The notes beneath the pieces were generated by a model, which did no database searches, was not told the DNA's origin, and worked only from the letters and a program-made list of their open reading frames with translations. Below are positions 50,328 through 59,184 of a DNA stretch of 64,000 bases, piece after piece. A program made the translations under genes and the position numbers. The stretch is from CAVALG01 sp045576295 (GTDB taxonomy: Bacteria; Bacillota; Clostridia; Oscillospirales; Acutalibacteraceae). How positions within the stretch are numbered: the first letter of the stretch is position 1; each line of letters starts with the position of its first letter. The stretch spans positions 1 through 64,000 of the forward strand of contig JAZNGF010000054.1 in NCBI GenBank assembly GCA_045576295.1, given 5' to 3'.

Positions 50328-52148
50328 ATGATTCGTGCACATGTATTGATTTGCGGCGGTACGGGTTGTACCTCGTCCGGTAGTGTGGCTATTCAGCAGG
50401 CATTCACTGATAATCTTGCCCTTAACGGACTTACAGAAGAGGTAAAAATCGTACAAACCGGTTGCTTTGGTTTATGCGCCCTTGGCCCTGTAGTAATAGT
50501 ATACCCTGATGGAACCTTCTATAGTCGTGTAACTCCTGAAGATGTTAAGGAAATTGTTGAAGAACATCTTCTTAAAGGCCGTATTGTTGATCGCCTTGTT
50601 TATAGCGACACAGGCGATGAAAAGGCAGCGGAAGCTGTTAACGTTGCACTTTCCGACACAGCATTCTACAAAACACAGAACCGTGTAGTTCTTCGTAACT
50701 GCGGTGTTATCGACCCTGAACAGATTGATGAATACATCGCTATGGACGGTTATGCTGCCCTTGGTAAGGTATTAACCGAAATGACACCTGAAGATGTTAT
50801 TCAGTGCGTTAAAGATTCAGGCCTTCGCGGCAGAGGAGGCGGCGGCTTCCCCACAGGCCTTAAATGGTCGCTTTGCGCACCCAATAAAGCCGACCAGAAG
50901 TATGTTGTATGTAACGCCGACGAAGGTGACCCTGGCGCATTTATGGACCGTTCGGTTCTCGAAGGCGACCCGCACAGCATCATTGAAGCTATGGCAATCT
51001 GCGGTTATGCAGTTGGCGCAACCGAAGGTTATGTTTACGTTCGTGCAGAGTATCCTATCGCTGTAAGACGTTTACAGATAGCTATCGATCAGGCTCGTGA
51101 ATACGGCCTTCTTGGTAAAAATATATTTGAATCGGGCTTCGATTTTGATCTTCACATTCGTTTGGGCGCTGGCGCGTTCGTATGCGGTGAAGAAACAGCC
51201 CTTATGACATCTATCGAAGGTAACCGTGGTGAGCCTCGTCCTCGCCCGCCGTTCCCGGCTGTTAAGGGACTTTTCAACCGCCCAACAGTTGAAAACAACG
51301 TTGAAACCTTCGCTAACATTCCTCAGATCATCCTTCGCGGTGCTGAATGGTTTGCATCTATGGGTACCGAAAAATCAAGAGGTACAAAGGTATTCGCGCT
51401 TGGAGGTAAGATTAAGAACACCGGCCTTGTTGAAATTCCTATGGGTACAACCCTTCGCGAAATCATCGATAACATCGGTGGCGGTATCCCGAACGGCAAA
51501 AAGTTCAAGGCTGCTCAAACCGGTGGTCCTTCGGGCGGATGCATCCCTGCAAACCTTATCGACACCGAAGTTGACTACGACAACCTCGTTGCAATGGGCT
51601 GTATGATGGGTTCAGGCGGTCTTATCGTAATGGATGAAGACACCTGTATGGTTGATATGGCTAAATTCTTCCTTGAATTTACCGTTGATGAATCTTGCGG
51701 TAAGTGTACACCTTGCCGTGTTGGTACAAGAAGACTTCTTGAGATGCTTGAAAAAATCACTCAGGGTAAGGGAACTCTTGAAGATATCGACAAGCTCGAA
51801 GAGCTTTGCTACTACATCAAGGCTAACTCATTGTGCGGTCTTGGGCAAACTGCTCCTAACCCTGTTCTTTCAACACTTAAATTCTTCCGTGATGAATATA
51901 TTGCACACGTTACAGAGAAGAAGTGCCCTGCAGGTGCTTGTAAAGATCTTTTAACCTACACAATCGATAAAGAAAAATGTATTGGCTGCGGAATGTGCGC
52001 AAAAAGCTGCCCCGCAAGCGCAATCACAAAAACCGATTATGTGGCAGAAGGTCATAAACTGCCTTCACTTGAAATTGATCCTGATAAGTGCGTTAAGTGC
52101 GGCGCTTGTATCGGAACCTGTAAGTTTAAGGCAATCAGCAAACAATAA
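50328..52148 (+). CDS. hydB: NuoF-like NADH/FMN subunit of bifurcating hydrogenase (HydB type)
   Basis: This 606-residue flavoprotein has an N-terminal thioredoxin-like [2Fe-2S] domain (CGGTGCTSSG, TGCFGLCALGP). The NuoF core follows, with the FMN/NADH motifs GRGGGGFPTGLKW, CNADEGDPGAFMDR and CGEETALMTSIEG, an SLBB region and the [4Fe-4S] ligands SCGKCTPCRVG (about 464). Two C-terminal [4Fe-4S] ferredoxin motifs follow (CIGCGMCAKSCP, CVKCGACIGTC). This is the diaphorase/bifurcation module that couples NADH with ferredoxin and H2. GGAGGT precedes the ATG; hydA follows by 17 bp. Confidence 0.95.
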   Translation: MIRAHVLICGGTGCTSSGSVAIQQAFTDNLALNGLTEEVKIVQTGCFGLCALGPVVIVYPDGTFYSRVTPEDVKEIVEEHLLKGRIVDRLVYSDTGDEKAAEAVNVALSDTAFYKTQNRVVLRNCGVIDPEQIDEYIAMDGYAALGKVLTEMTPEDVIQCVKDSGLRGRGGGGFPTGLKWSLCAPNKADQKYVVCNADEGDPGAFMDRSVLEGDPHSIIEAMAICGYAVGATEGYVYVRAEYPIAVRRLQIAIDQAREYGLLGKNIFESGFDFDLHIRLGAGAFVCGEETALMTSIEGNRGEPRPRPPFPAVKGLFNRPTVENNVETFANIPQIILRGAEWFASMGTEKSRGTKVFALGGKIKNTGLVEIPMGTTLREIIDNIGGGIPNGKKFKAAQTGGPSGGCIPANLIDTEVDYDNLVAMGCMMGSGGLIVMDEDTCMVDMAKFFLEFTVDESCGKCTPCRVGTRRLLEMLEKITQGKGTLEDIDKLEELCYYIKANSLCGLGQTAPNPVLSTLKFFRDEYIAHVTEKKCPAGACKDLLTYTIDKEKCIGCGMCAKSCPASAITKTDYVAEGHKLPSLEIDPDKCVKCGACIGTCKFKAISKQ

Positions 52149-52165
52149 TAAAGGAGAAACATACG

Positions 52166-53929
52166 ATGAGTGATGTTAAAATGGTTAATTTAAAAATCAA
52201 CGGTATGGATGTCTCCGTACCTGCGGGAACAACAATTCTTGAAGCTGCAAGAAAGGTTGGCTTCGAGATTCCCACACTTTGCTATATGAAAGAAAGAAAC
52301 GAGATCGGCGCTTGCCGTATCTGCGTTGTTGAAGCTAACGAAGGCAGAGGGAACAGAACCGTTGCCGCCTGCGTATACCCCGTTTCTGAGGGTATGCAGG
52401 TAACAACAAACTCTCCTGCAATCATCAAGGCAAGGAAAACAACCCTTGAGCTTATTCTTTCAACACACGACCGTAAGTGCTTATCTTGCGTTCGTTCGGG
52501 CAACTGTGAGCTTCAGGCTCTCTGCCACGATTACGGCATTGAGAACGAAGGCGTTTTCGACGGATTTAAGCCCGTTTACGAGATCGACACCAGCGCACCT
52601 CACATGATTCGCGACAATAACAAATGTATCCTTTGCCGCAGGTGCGTTGCAGCTTGTAACGAACAGCACGTTGGCGTTATCGGCGCTAACGATCGCGGTA
52701 TTGACACAAGCATTGCTTGCGCTTTCGATAAGGGTCTTGGCGAAGTAGCCTGCATTTCTTGCGGCCAGTGTATTGTTAACTGCCCAACAGGCGCACTTTC
52801 AGAAAAAGACGACACCGATAAGGTTTACGAAGCATTAGCTAACCCCGAAAAGGTTGTTATTGTTCAAACTGCTCCTGCAGTTCGTGCAGCTCTTGGTGAA
52901 TCATTCGGCATGGAAATCGGTACTGATGTTGAAGGCAAGATGGTTGCAGCATTACGCCGCCTTGGCTTCGATAAGGTGTTCGACACCGACTTCAGCGCTG
53001 ACGTTACAATTATGGAAGAGGGAACCGAGTTCATTAACAGAGTTAAGAACGGCGGCACACTTCCTCTTATCACATCTTGCTCACCCGGTTGGATCAAGTT
53101 CTGTGAAATGTATCATCCGAACCTCATTCCTAACCTTTCATCATGTAAATCGCCTCAGCAGATGTTTGGTGCACTTCTTAAAACTTGGTATGCTGAAAAG
53201 AATAACATCGATCCGAAGAATATCTTCTCAGTTTCTGTTATGCCTTGCACAGCTAAGAAGTTCGAGATCCTTCGTGACGATCAGTCTGCTGCAGCAGGTC
53301 TTCCTGACCTTGATGCTACCATCACAACACGTGAGCTTGCAAGAATGATCGACCGCGCAGGCATCAACTTCACAGCACTTCCTGACGAAGAGTTTGACAA
53401 CCCAATGGGTGAAGACACCGGTGCTGCTGTTATCTTTGGTGCTACAGGCGGTGTTATGGAAGCTGCACTTCGCACAGTTAAGGAACTTTTAGAAGGCAAA
53501 ACCTTTGATGAAGTTGATTATGAGGTTGTTCGCGGAACCGCTCCTGTTAAAAAGGCAACACTTAACATCGCAGGTATGGATGTTAACATCGCTGTTGCCA
53601 GCGGTATGAGCGCAGCTCACGAGCTTTTACAGAAGGTTGAATCGGGCGAAGAAACCTATCACTTTATTGAAATCATGGGTTGCCCCGGCGGCTGCGTAAA
53701 TGGTGGCGGTCAGCCTGTACAGCCTGCAAGCGTTAAGGCTGTTAAAGACATTAAAGCACTTCGTGCATCTGTTCTTTATAACAACGATGCTAACCAGAAG
53801 TACAGAAAGTCGCACGATAACCCGATGGTTAAGGAACTTTATGCTGAATATCTCGGTGAGCCGGGTAGCCATAAGGCGCATAAGATTCTCCACACCACAT
53901 ACGTTGATCGTTCGAACGTTTTAAAATAA
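52166..53929 (+). CDS. hydA: Catalytic [FeFe] hydrogenase subunit HydA (NADH-linked trimeric type)
   Basis: This 587-residue enzyme makes or takes up H2. In order it has an N-terminal [2Fe-2S] domain (CYMKERNEIGACRICVV...ACVYPV), a His/Cys [4Fe-4S] site (HDRKCLSCVRSGNC), two [4Fe-4S] motifs (CILCRRCVAAC, CISCGQCIVNCP), then the H-cluster domain. L1 is TSCSPGW (303-309), L2 MPCTAKKFE (from 359), L3 EIMGCPGGCVNGGGQP (Cys506, Cys510). L1 has Ser where many enzymes have a second Cys; this variant is common in this subgroup to my knowledge. Last gene of the operon. HydE, HydF and HydG maturases are not in the window. Confidence 0.96.
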   Translation: MSDVKMVNLKINGMDVSVPAGTTILEAARKVGFEIPTLCYMKERNEIGACRICVVEANEGRGNRTVAACVYPVSEGMQVTTNSPAIIKARKTTLELILSTHDRKCLSCVRSGNCELQALCHDYGIENEGVFDGFKPVYEIDTSAPHMIRDNNKCILCRRCVAACNEQHVGVIGANDRGIDTSIACAFDKGLGEVACISCGQCIVNCPTGALSEKDDTDKVYEALANPEKVVIVQTAPAVRAALGESFGMEIGTDVEGKMVAALRRLGFDKVFDTDFSADVTIMEEGTEFINRVKNGGTLPLITSCSPGWIKFCEMYHPNLIPNLSSCKSPQQMFGALLKTWYAEKNNIDPKNIFSVSVMPCTAKKFEILRDDQSAAAGLPDLDATITTRELARMIDRAGINFTALPDEEFDNPMGEDTGAAVIFGATGGVMEAALRTVKELLEGKTFDEVDYEVVRGTAPVKKATLNIAGMDVNIAVASGMSAAHELLQKVESGEETYHFIEIMGCPGGCVNGGGQPVQPASVKAVKDIKALRASVLYNNDANQKYRKSHDNPMVKELYAEYLGEPGSHKAHKILHTTYVDRSNVLK

Positions 53930-53942
53930 TTATAAATTTCAA

Positions 53943-53973
53943 GCGCAAGAGCCGGTTATATCGGCTCTTGCGC
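53943..53973 (+). terminator. Hairpin at the end of the hydrogenase operon
   Basis: GCGCAAGAGCCG pairs with CGGCTCTTGCGC; a long perfect 12-bp stem 13 bp past hydA, without a T-tract. Confidence 0.65.
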
Positions 53974-53996
53974 ACAGATTATATAGGCGGATTTTA

Positions 53997-54068
53997 ATGC
54001 TTTGGTTTATTACACATAGCATAATAATCTCCTGCCACCGCTGCAGGAGTGGTTTGGCTGCCTATTAA
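53997..54068 (+). CDS. Possible 23-codon leader peptide upstream of the GH29 gene
   Basis: ATG 53997 follows AGGCGG by 7 bases and opens a 23-residue frame with a hydrophobic start and the basic Cys motif SCHRCRSGLAAY, ending 26 bp before the fucosidase ATG. A CTCCTGC/GCAGGAG hairpin (54029-54049) lies across the Cys codons. This could be a translated regulatory leader, but short frames also arise by chance. Confidence 0.35.
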   Translation: MLWFITHSIIISCHRCRSGLAAY

Positions 54069-54094
54069 TATTAGCGGAAGAACGGAGAACAAGT

Positions 54095-55312
54095 ATGACT
54101 AAAGGGCAAGAGTGGTTTAAAAACGCAAGGCTTGGCATGTTTATACACTGGGGTGCATACTCGGTTGCGGCACGCGGAGAATGGGTTTTAAACCGTGAAC
54201 TTATTCCCTATGAGGAATATAACGAAAAATATGTTAACAATTTCAAGGCCGAAAACTTTAACCCCAGGGAATGGGCAAAGCTTGCAAAGGAATTCGGCGC
54301 ACAGTATATTGTTTTTACAACGCGTCATCACGACGGATTTTCGCTTTGGGATACCAAGGTTAGCGATTATAATTCGGTAAAAATGGGCCCGAAGAAGGAC
54401 CTTGTTCGCGAATTTGTTGATGCAGTTCGCGCAGAGGGCTTAAGGGTTGGCTTTTACTATTCCTATGCCGACTGGTCGCACCCTGATTACCCCGGTTCTT
54501 ATGCGCGTGACTGGTATTTAGATACCGATTGGAAGAGCGAAGAGGCAAATAAACGCTTTATCGAATATTACCACGCACAGCTTAAAGAACTTATGACTAA
54601 CTACGGTAAAATTGATATTTTATGGTATGATGGCGGCGCTCCCGGCCCAACAGACGGCACAACCATTAACAAATATGTTAAAGAGTTGCAGCCCGATATT
54701 CTTATCAACAACCGCAACTGCGAACCCTTTGATTTCACAACAAGCGAGCAGAAGATAAGCGTTGATAAGGATAAAATGATTGAATCTTGCATGACACTTA
54801 ATTCAAACTGGGCATACCACGCAGGAGATTACGACTATAAAACACCGCACCAGGTTATTAAAATGATTGGTGAGATTACAAAGGGCGGCGGCAACCTGCT
54901 TTTAAACGTTGGCCCAATGGCCGATGGCACAGTGCCGCAGGAATCGGTTGACATTATCCGCGAGGTTGGTAAGTGGGTTCACACAAACGGTGAGGCTATT
55001 TACGGTTCGGAACCGTCACCCTACACATGGAGCAACTCGTTTGTTTTAACAACCAAAGATAATAATGTGTATGTTCACCTTTATTATTACACTGGGGAAG
55101 AATTATGCGTTCCTGATATTAAAAACAAGGTTCTTTCAATTAGTTTATTACATAACGGCAAAGAGCTTTCGTTCCGCCAAGAGGGGGCACGTTTGTTTAT
55201 AGCACTTTCGCAGGACGATTTTAAGGCTGTTACTACTCCTGTTATTAAAATCCAGGTTGAAGGAAAGCCTGAAGCCACTGCAATTCAAAAGAATTTCTGG
55301 ATTATTGATTAG
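54095..55312 (+). CDS. Alpha-L-fucosidase, family GH29
   Basis: This 405-residue glycosidase begins WFKNARLGMFIHWGAYSVAARGEWVLNR, the GH29 entry motif. It has TTRHHDGFSLWDTK near residue 75, and the likely nucleophile Asp179 in IDILWYDGG. The C-terminal beta domain is GGGNLLLNVGPMADG onward. No signal peptide, so it acts on imported fucosylated glycans, such as mucin or milk oligosaccharide fragments. Its own ATG has ACGGAG 8 bases upstream. No sugar transporter is adjacent. Confidence 0.94.
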   Translation: MTKGQEWFKNARLGMFIHWGAYSVAARGEWVLNRELIPYEEYNEKYVNNFKAENFNPREWAKLAKEFGAQYIVFTTRHHDGFSLWDTKVSDYNSVKMGPKKDLVREFVDAVRAEGLRVGFYYSYADWSHPDYPGSYARDWYLDTDWKSEEANKRFIEYYHAQLKELMTNYGKIDILWYDGGAPGPTDGTTINKYVKELQPDILINNRNCEPFDFTTSEQKISVDKDKMIESCMTLNSNWAYHAGDYDYKTPHQVIKMIGEITKGGGNLLLNVGPMADGTVPQESVDIIREVGKWVHTNGEAIYGSEPSPYTWSNSFVLTTKDNNVYVHLYYYTGEELCVPDIKNKVLSISLLHNGKELSFRQEGARLFIALSQDDFKAVTTPVIKIQVEGKPEATAIQKNFWIID

Positions 55313-55323
55313 TTTATTATCAG

Positions 55324-55357
55324 AAAACCCCACGGTTAATTTTCCGTGGGGTTTTCT
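55324..55357 (+). terminator. Terminator of the GH29 gene
   Basis: AAAACCCCACGG pairs with CCGTGGGGTTTT and runs into TTTTCTTTG; bidirectional by symmetry. Confidence 0.9.
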
Positions 55358-55418
55358 TTGCCCTTAAACGTTACCGAGGGCAGGCCGTTATTTAGTAATA
55401 TGAAATGAGTGCATGTCT

Positions 55419-56123
55419 TTATTCCATACCAAACATAACTAAGGGTGAAATTGCGGTTTCATCTTTATACATTTCAAAATGGAAATGGGACTTTTCAACT
55501 GATTCAGATGGTATCTCTCCAACAGTGCCTATAACCGTTTTGGAGTCAACAATATCACCAACTGCAACATTAAGCTTTTCTGATAATCCGCAGTATTTTG
55601 CTGTTATGCCGTTTCCGTGATCTATTACCACTGTATTTCCGTGCGTTGGGCTGTTTTCTACCGCGGTAACCGTTCCCTCGCCCGATGCTGTTACCCCTGT
55701 TCCTTTATCTGCAGTAATATCAAGCCCAGGGTGAATTCTCAAATCACAGTAGGTTTCGGAGTATTGAAGCTCAGTTAAGCTAAAATTTTTTAAGATTTCA
55801 CCGGTAACAGGCATTACAAAAAACTTCGCATTAACCGCTGCAGGCTGTGTTTCCTCGGTGGGTGAGGGGGTGGTTGTAACTTCGTCTTGCTCGGAATTAT
55901 AATTATCTATGCTTTTTGATTCATCAATAGTAGTATTTTCTTCTTTTACGATGTAATTGTTTTCGGCTTTGGGCTTGTCGTCGTTAGGGGCTATAATGTT
56001 ATATGCCGAAAAAGAGGTGAACCCTAACGCAACAACACAGGCGGCTACAACAGCATAAAATCCGCCTTTTGTAAACTTATATTTAGTTTTTTTAGCATTG
56101 TTTTCTGTGTTTTTGTTTCTCAT
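55419..56123 (-). CDS. SpoIIQ-like M23 peptidase with membrane anchor
   Basis: This protein of about 234 residues has an N-terminal cytoplasmic stretch, one membrane helix (about 25-47) and an extracellular acidic/Pro-Thr linker. The LytM/M23 domain (about 95-234) shows the zinc motif RIHPGLDITA (H-x3-D) and the HxH site KSHFHFEMY. All four metal/active-site residues are present, unlike degenerate SpoIIQ forms. The layout resembles forespore SpoIIQ, which joins the engulfment complex; a general wall endopeptidase is the alternative. The ATG at 56123 follows GAAGGAAGG on the minus strand; longer starts lack support. Confidence 0.85.
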   Translation of the reverse strand: MRNKNTENNAKKTKYKFTKGGFYAVVAACVVALGFTSFSAYNIIAPNDDKPKAENNYIVKEENTTIDESKSIDNYNSEQDEVTTTPSPTEETQPAAVNAKFFVMPVTGEILKNFSLTELQYSETYCDLRIHPGLDITADKGTGVTASGEGTVTAVENSPTHGNTVVIDHGNGITAKYCGLSEKLNVAVGDIVDSKTVIGTVGEIPSESVEKSHFHFEMYKDETAISPLVMFGME

Positions 56124-56528
56124 CTTTTTGCCTTCCTTCAGATGTTTTCTTATAGGTATTTTCGGCAAAAATTCATAAAATATACTTGTTAAAAAATAAT
56201 TCACAAAAATTAAACACATAGATAATAATGCTGCGTTATAATTTGAACATACAAAAGAAGGGGGCCGCAACCCTTCTTGATGTATAACTCTACCCTCCTA
56301 ACCCATTATAGCACGAAGCAGCACGGTTTTATTCATTTCCGTGCTGCTTCAATGTTATAATAGAATGTATTTTGGTTAAATAAGATATTTACAAAATGGT
56401 GTTAAAGGGGTATAATGTTTAATGGTAGAATTATACGTAAGTGTTGATATTTTTCTATTTAATCAGTAGTTTTTAGGATTGTTTATTGCCTGGTTTTAAC
56501 CGGAAGATTATATGGGAGTATATGTGGT
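56124..56528. other. Divergent control region between M23 and LCP genes
   Basis: No gene. It holds a 12-bp-stem hairpin at 56315-56350 (GAAGCAGCACGG/CCGTGCTGCTTC). A second hairpin at 56255-56278 (AAGAAGGG/CCCTTCTT) is followed by TTTTGT when read on the minus strand, where it would lie in the M23 leader. A plus-strand promoter lies at 56388-56416. The 12-bp hairpin lacks a T-run and could be a lost-gene terminator or a regulatory site. Confidence 0.6.
56388..56416 (+). promoter_or_regulatory. Promoter of the LCP gene
   Basis: TTTACA, 17-bp spacer, TATAAT; a leader of about 105 nt. Confidence 0.65.
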
Positions 56529-57977
56529 ATGGCAAAAAGTAAAAAGAAGGTTTATAAAAAGAAGTCTGTAAAAAAAATTGCAAAAAAAGGTGAAAACCGT
56601 TTTGCAGTATGGTGGCGCAACCTAAAACGTGGAAAAAAGGCGGCCATTATTAGTTGTGTTTCGTTGTTGCTTGTTGTTTCAATGCTTGGCAGTTTTGTTT
56701 ATTTTAAATATATAGGCAGAATTAACCGAACCAACATCGACGAAGAAATTATCGAGGTTGAACAAATTTCGGAAGATATTATTAATATTGGCCTTTTCGG
56801 AATCGACACACGCGACGGTCTTTCGTTTAAAGGGAATACCGATTCTATTATGATATTGAGTATTAACAGCAAAACTAACAAGATCAATATCTTTTCTATA
56901 ATGCGCGATTCGCTTGTTCCCATTGAAGGATATAAAACAACAAAAATTAATGCCGCTTATGCAAATGGCGGCCCTGCAATGGCCATAAACACTATTAACA
57001 AAAATTTCGGCCTTGATATAACCGATTACGTTACCGTTAATTTTTACGGAATGGAAAAGATTATCGATGCGATTGGCGGAATAGAAGTTCCTGTTACCGA
57101 TGACGAAATGAAGCCCAGGACCGGTGCACCCAAAGGTATGCTTAACCAGTGTATTCAAGAACAGGCCGATAAGGAGGGCACAAAAGCTGTTCTTGTTAAA
57201 AGTTCAGGAACACAGATGCTCACAGGCCGCCAAGCGGTTGCATGGGCACGTATCAGAAAGGCAAAAAACTTCTGGGGAACTAACGATGACTATGGAAGAA
57301 CCGAACGCCAACGCTATGTTATGCAAAAACTTTTTGAAAAGGCAACAAACCTGCCGTTTTCAAAATACCCCGGGCTTATTGATGCAATGCTCCCATGCAC
57401 ACAAACCTCGATGTCTAACGGAGAAATTTTATCTCTTGCTAAGATATTAACTAAGGGTGGGGTAACACTTAACACTGCTCGCATCCCATCAGATGCGATG
57501 CTTATAAACGGTGGCTTTAGTGCAAATGGCGCATCAACCGTGTATTTCAATCTTGATGATGCTAAGGATCTTGTTCACGCCGTTATTTATGATGGTATGA
57601 CCGCCGAGGAGTTTGAAAGCACACATACTTATTCTAAAACACCATGGTATCATTCTTCGGGCTCGGGCTCAGGTTCCGGAAACAGCAGTTCCTCGACTTC
57701 AAGCACGTCGCCTGACGATAATAGTTCGGATTCTACATCGTCGGAAGAGCATACAAGTTCTGATACTAACAGTAGCCAAACATCAAGCGACTCAAGTAGC
57801 TCCGATAGCGGTAGCTCAGATGTAGGAAGCAGCGTTCCCGATAACAGTTCATCAACAACTTCTTCAAGCGGCAACACACCGCCGGGCGACACACCGGTAA
57901 CCCCACCTGAAGAAGACCCCCCTGTTGATGACGGAGGAGATGGTGGATCTACAGGTGATGCAGAACCTGTGGTGTAA
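56529..57977 (+). CDS. LytR-CpsA-Psr (LCP) family wall-polymer ligase
   Basis: This 482-residue type II membrane protein has a Lys-rich cytoplasmic start, one helix (about 38-60) and an LCP domain (about 85-350) with GLFGIDTRDG, IFSIMRDSLVPIEGY (Arg), KINAAYANGGP, and GRQAVAWARIRKA. The last 110 residues are Ser/Thr/Gly/Pro-rich and likely extend outward through the wall. LCP enzymes transfer teichoic acid or capsule from a lipid carrier to peptidoglycan. It pairs conceptually with the exporter genes at 6-11 kb. Ribosome binding site GGGAG is 10 bases from the ATG. Confidence 0.92.
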   Translation: MAKSKKKVYKKKSVKKIAKKGENRFAVWWRNLKRGKKAAIISCVSLLLVVSMLGSFVYFKYIGRINRTNIDEEIIEVEQISEDIINIGLFGIDTRDGLSFKGNTDSIMILSINSKTNKINIFSIMRDSLVPIEGYKTTKINAAYANGGPAMAINTINKNFGLDITDYVTVNFYGMEKIIDAIGGIEVPVTDDEMKPRTGAPKGMLNQCIQEQADKEGTKAVLVKSSGTQMLTGRQAVAWARIRKAKNFWGTNDDYGRTERQRYVMQKLFEKATNLPFSKYPGLIDAMLPCTQTSMSNGEILSLAKILTKGGVTLNTARIPSDAMLINGGFSANGASTVYFNLDDAKDLVHAVIYDGMTAEEFESTHTYSKTPWYHSSGSGSGSGNSSSSTSSTSPDDNSSDSTSSEEHTSSDTNSSQTSSDSSSSDSGSSDVGSSVPDNSSSTTSSSGNTPPGDTPVTPPEEDPPVDDGGDGGSTGDAEPVV

Positions 57978-58020
57978 CCGCATAAACGTTTGAACCAATA
58001 ACCAACGTATAGGTGAAGAT

Positions 58021-59166
58021 ATGAAAAGCTTTGATATTAAAACTAAAATTTATTTTGGCGAAAACTCGCTTGACCGTTTAACCGAATACAACTATAAAAA
58101 AGCGCTTATTATTGCCGACCCTTATGTTGTTAAAAGCGGAATGGTTCATATGGTTGCTTCGCGCCTAACCGAAGCGGGAATCGACTATGATATTTTCAGT
58201 GAAGTGGTGCCTGACCCACCCATTTCAAAGGTAGCGTTAGGTGTTCAAAAGCTTACTGAATATTCACCCGAGGTTATAATTGCAATCGGCGGGGGTAGCG
58301 CTATTGATGCTGCCAAGGCAATAAGAGAGGTTGCGGTTGATTCGGGTAATGTTCCCCGTATGCCTTTGGTTGCAATACCTACAACCAGCGGAACAGGAAG
58401 CGAAGTTACATCATTTTCAGTAATAACCGACCCTGAAAACCATAAAAAATACCCGCTTGTAAGCGAATCACTTTTGCCTGAAGAAGCTATTTTAGATTCC
58501 GAACTTGTTCGTTCGGTTCCTGCTAACATTACTGCCGACACAGGCATGGATGTTTTCACTCACGCGCTTGAATCTTATGTTAGCATAAATAACAATGAGT
58601 TTTCGGCTGCGCTTTCTGAAAAGTCTATTGAAATTTTTGGAAGCTTTATGCTTCGCTCGTATCTTGATAATAACGATACACACGCAAGGCAAAAAATGCA
58701 CATTTCTTCCTGCCTTGCAGGGCTTGCGTTTAACACTGCGTCGCTCGGGCTTAATCACGGTATGGCGCACCAGCTCGGCTCATTTTTCCACATACCGCAC
58801 GGCCGCGCAAATGCAATGCTTTTGCCTTCGATTATTGAATATAATTCTGATATTAATAAGCATAGTAAAAGCAAAAAGGAATACCCAAAACAGGTTAAGA
58901 AATACTGCACGGTTGCAAGAATGCTGGGGCTTCAAAACTTTAATACCATAACAACAATCCGTGCGCTGGTAAGCTACATACAGTTTATGCTTAAAGAACT
59001 TGATATGCCCTTATCGGTTTCGCAAATTGAAGGCATTAGCGAAAAGGAATATTTCGATGCTATACCCGAAATGGCAAGGGCAGCGCTTGCTGACCCTTGC
59101 ACTGCTACTAACCCCAGAACACCAACAGTTGAAGAAATAATGCAAATATATCAAAAACTTTGGTAA
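58021..59166 (+). CDS. Iron-containing alcohol dehydrogenase
   Basis: This 381-residue NAD(P)-dependent enzyme is of the group III family (PduQ/1-propanol dehydrogenase-like). The nucleotide site is IAIGGGSAIDAAKAI (about 96-110), and the metal ligands lie in DTGMDVFTHALE and LNHGMAHQLGSFFHIPHGRANAM (Asp, three His). The start MKSFDIKTKIYFGENSLDRL is typical. It likely reduces aldehydes in fermentation. The preceding gene ends 43 bp upstream and the transposase gene starts 18 bp after it. Confidence 0.93.
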   Translation: MKSFDIKTKIYFGENSLDRLTEYNYKKALIIADPYVVKSGMVHMVASRLTEAGIDYDIFSEVVPDPPISKVALGVQKLTEYSPEVIIAIGGGSAIDAAKAIREVAVDSGNVPRMPLVAIPTTSGTGSEVTSFSVITDPENHKKYPLVSESLLPEEAILDSELVRSVPANITADTGMDVFTHALESYVSINNNEFSAALSEKSIEIFGSFMLRSYLDNNDTHARQKMHISSCLAGLAFNTASLGLNHGMAHQLGSFFHIPHGRANAMLLPSIIEYNSDINKHSKSKKEYPKQVKKYCTVARMLGLQNFNTITTIRALVSYIQFMLKELDMPLSVSQIEGISEKEYFDAIPEMARAALADPCTATNPRTPTVEEIMQIYQKLW

Positions 59167-59184
59167 AATTATTTCGGTGAGAAA

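Noticed and set aside
56315..56350. Terminator of a lost gene between M23 and LCP
   Set aside because: The hairpin has no T-run and no gene remnant beside it, so it is only listed as a hairpin of unknown role.
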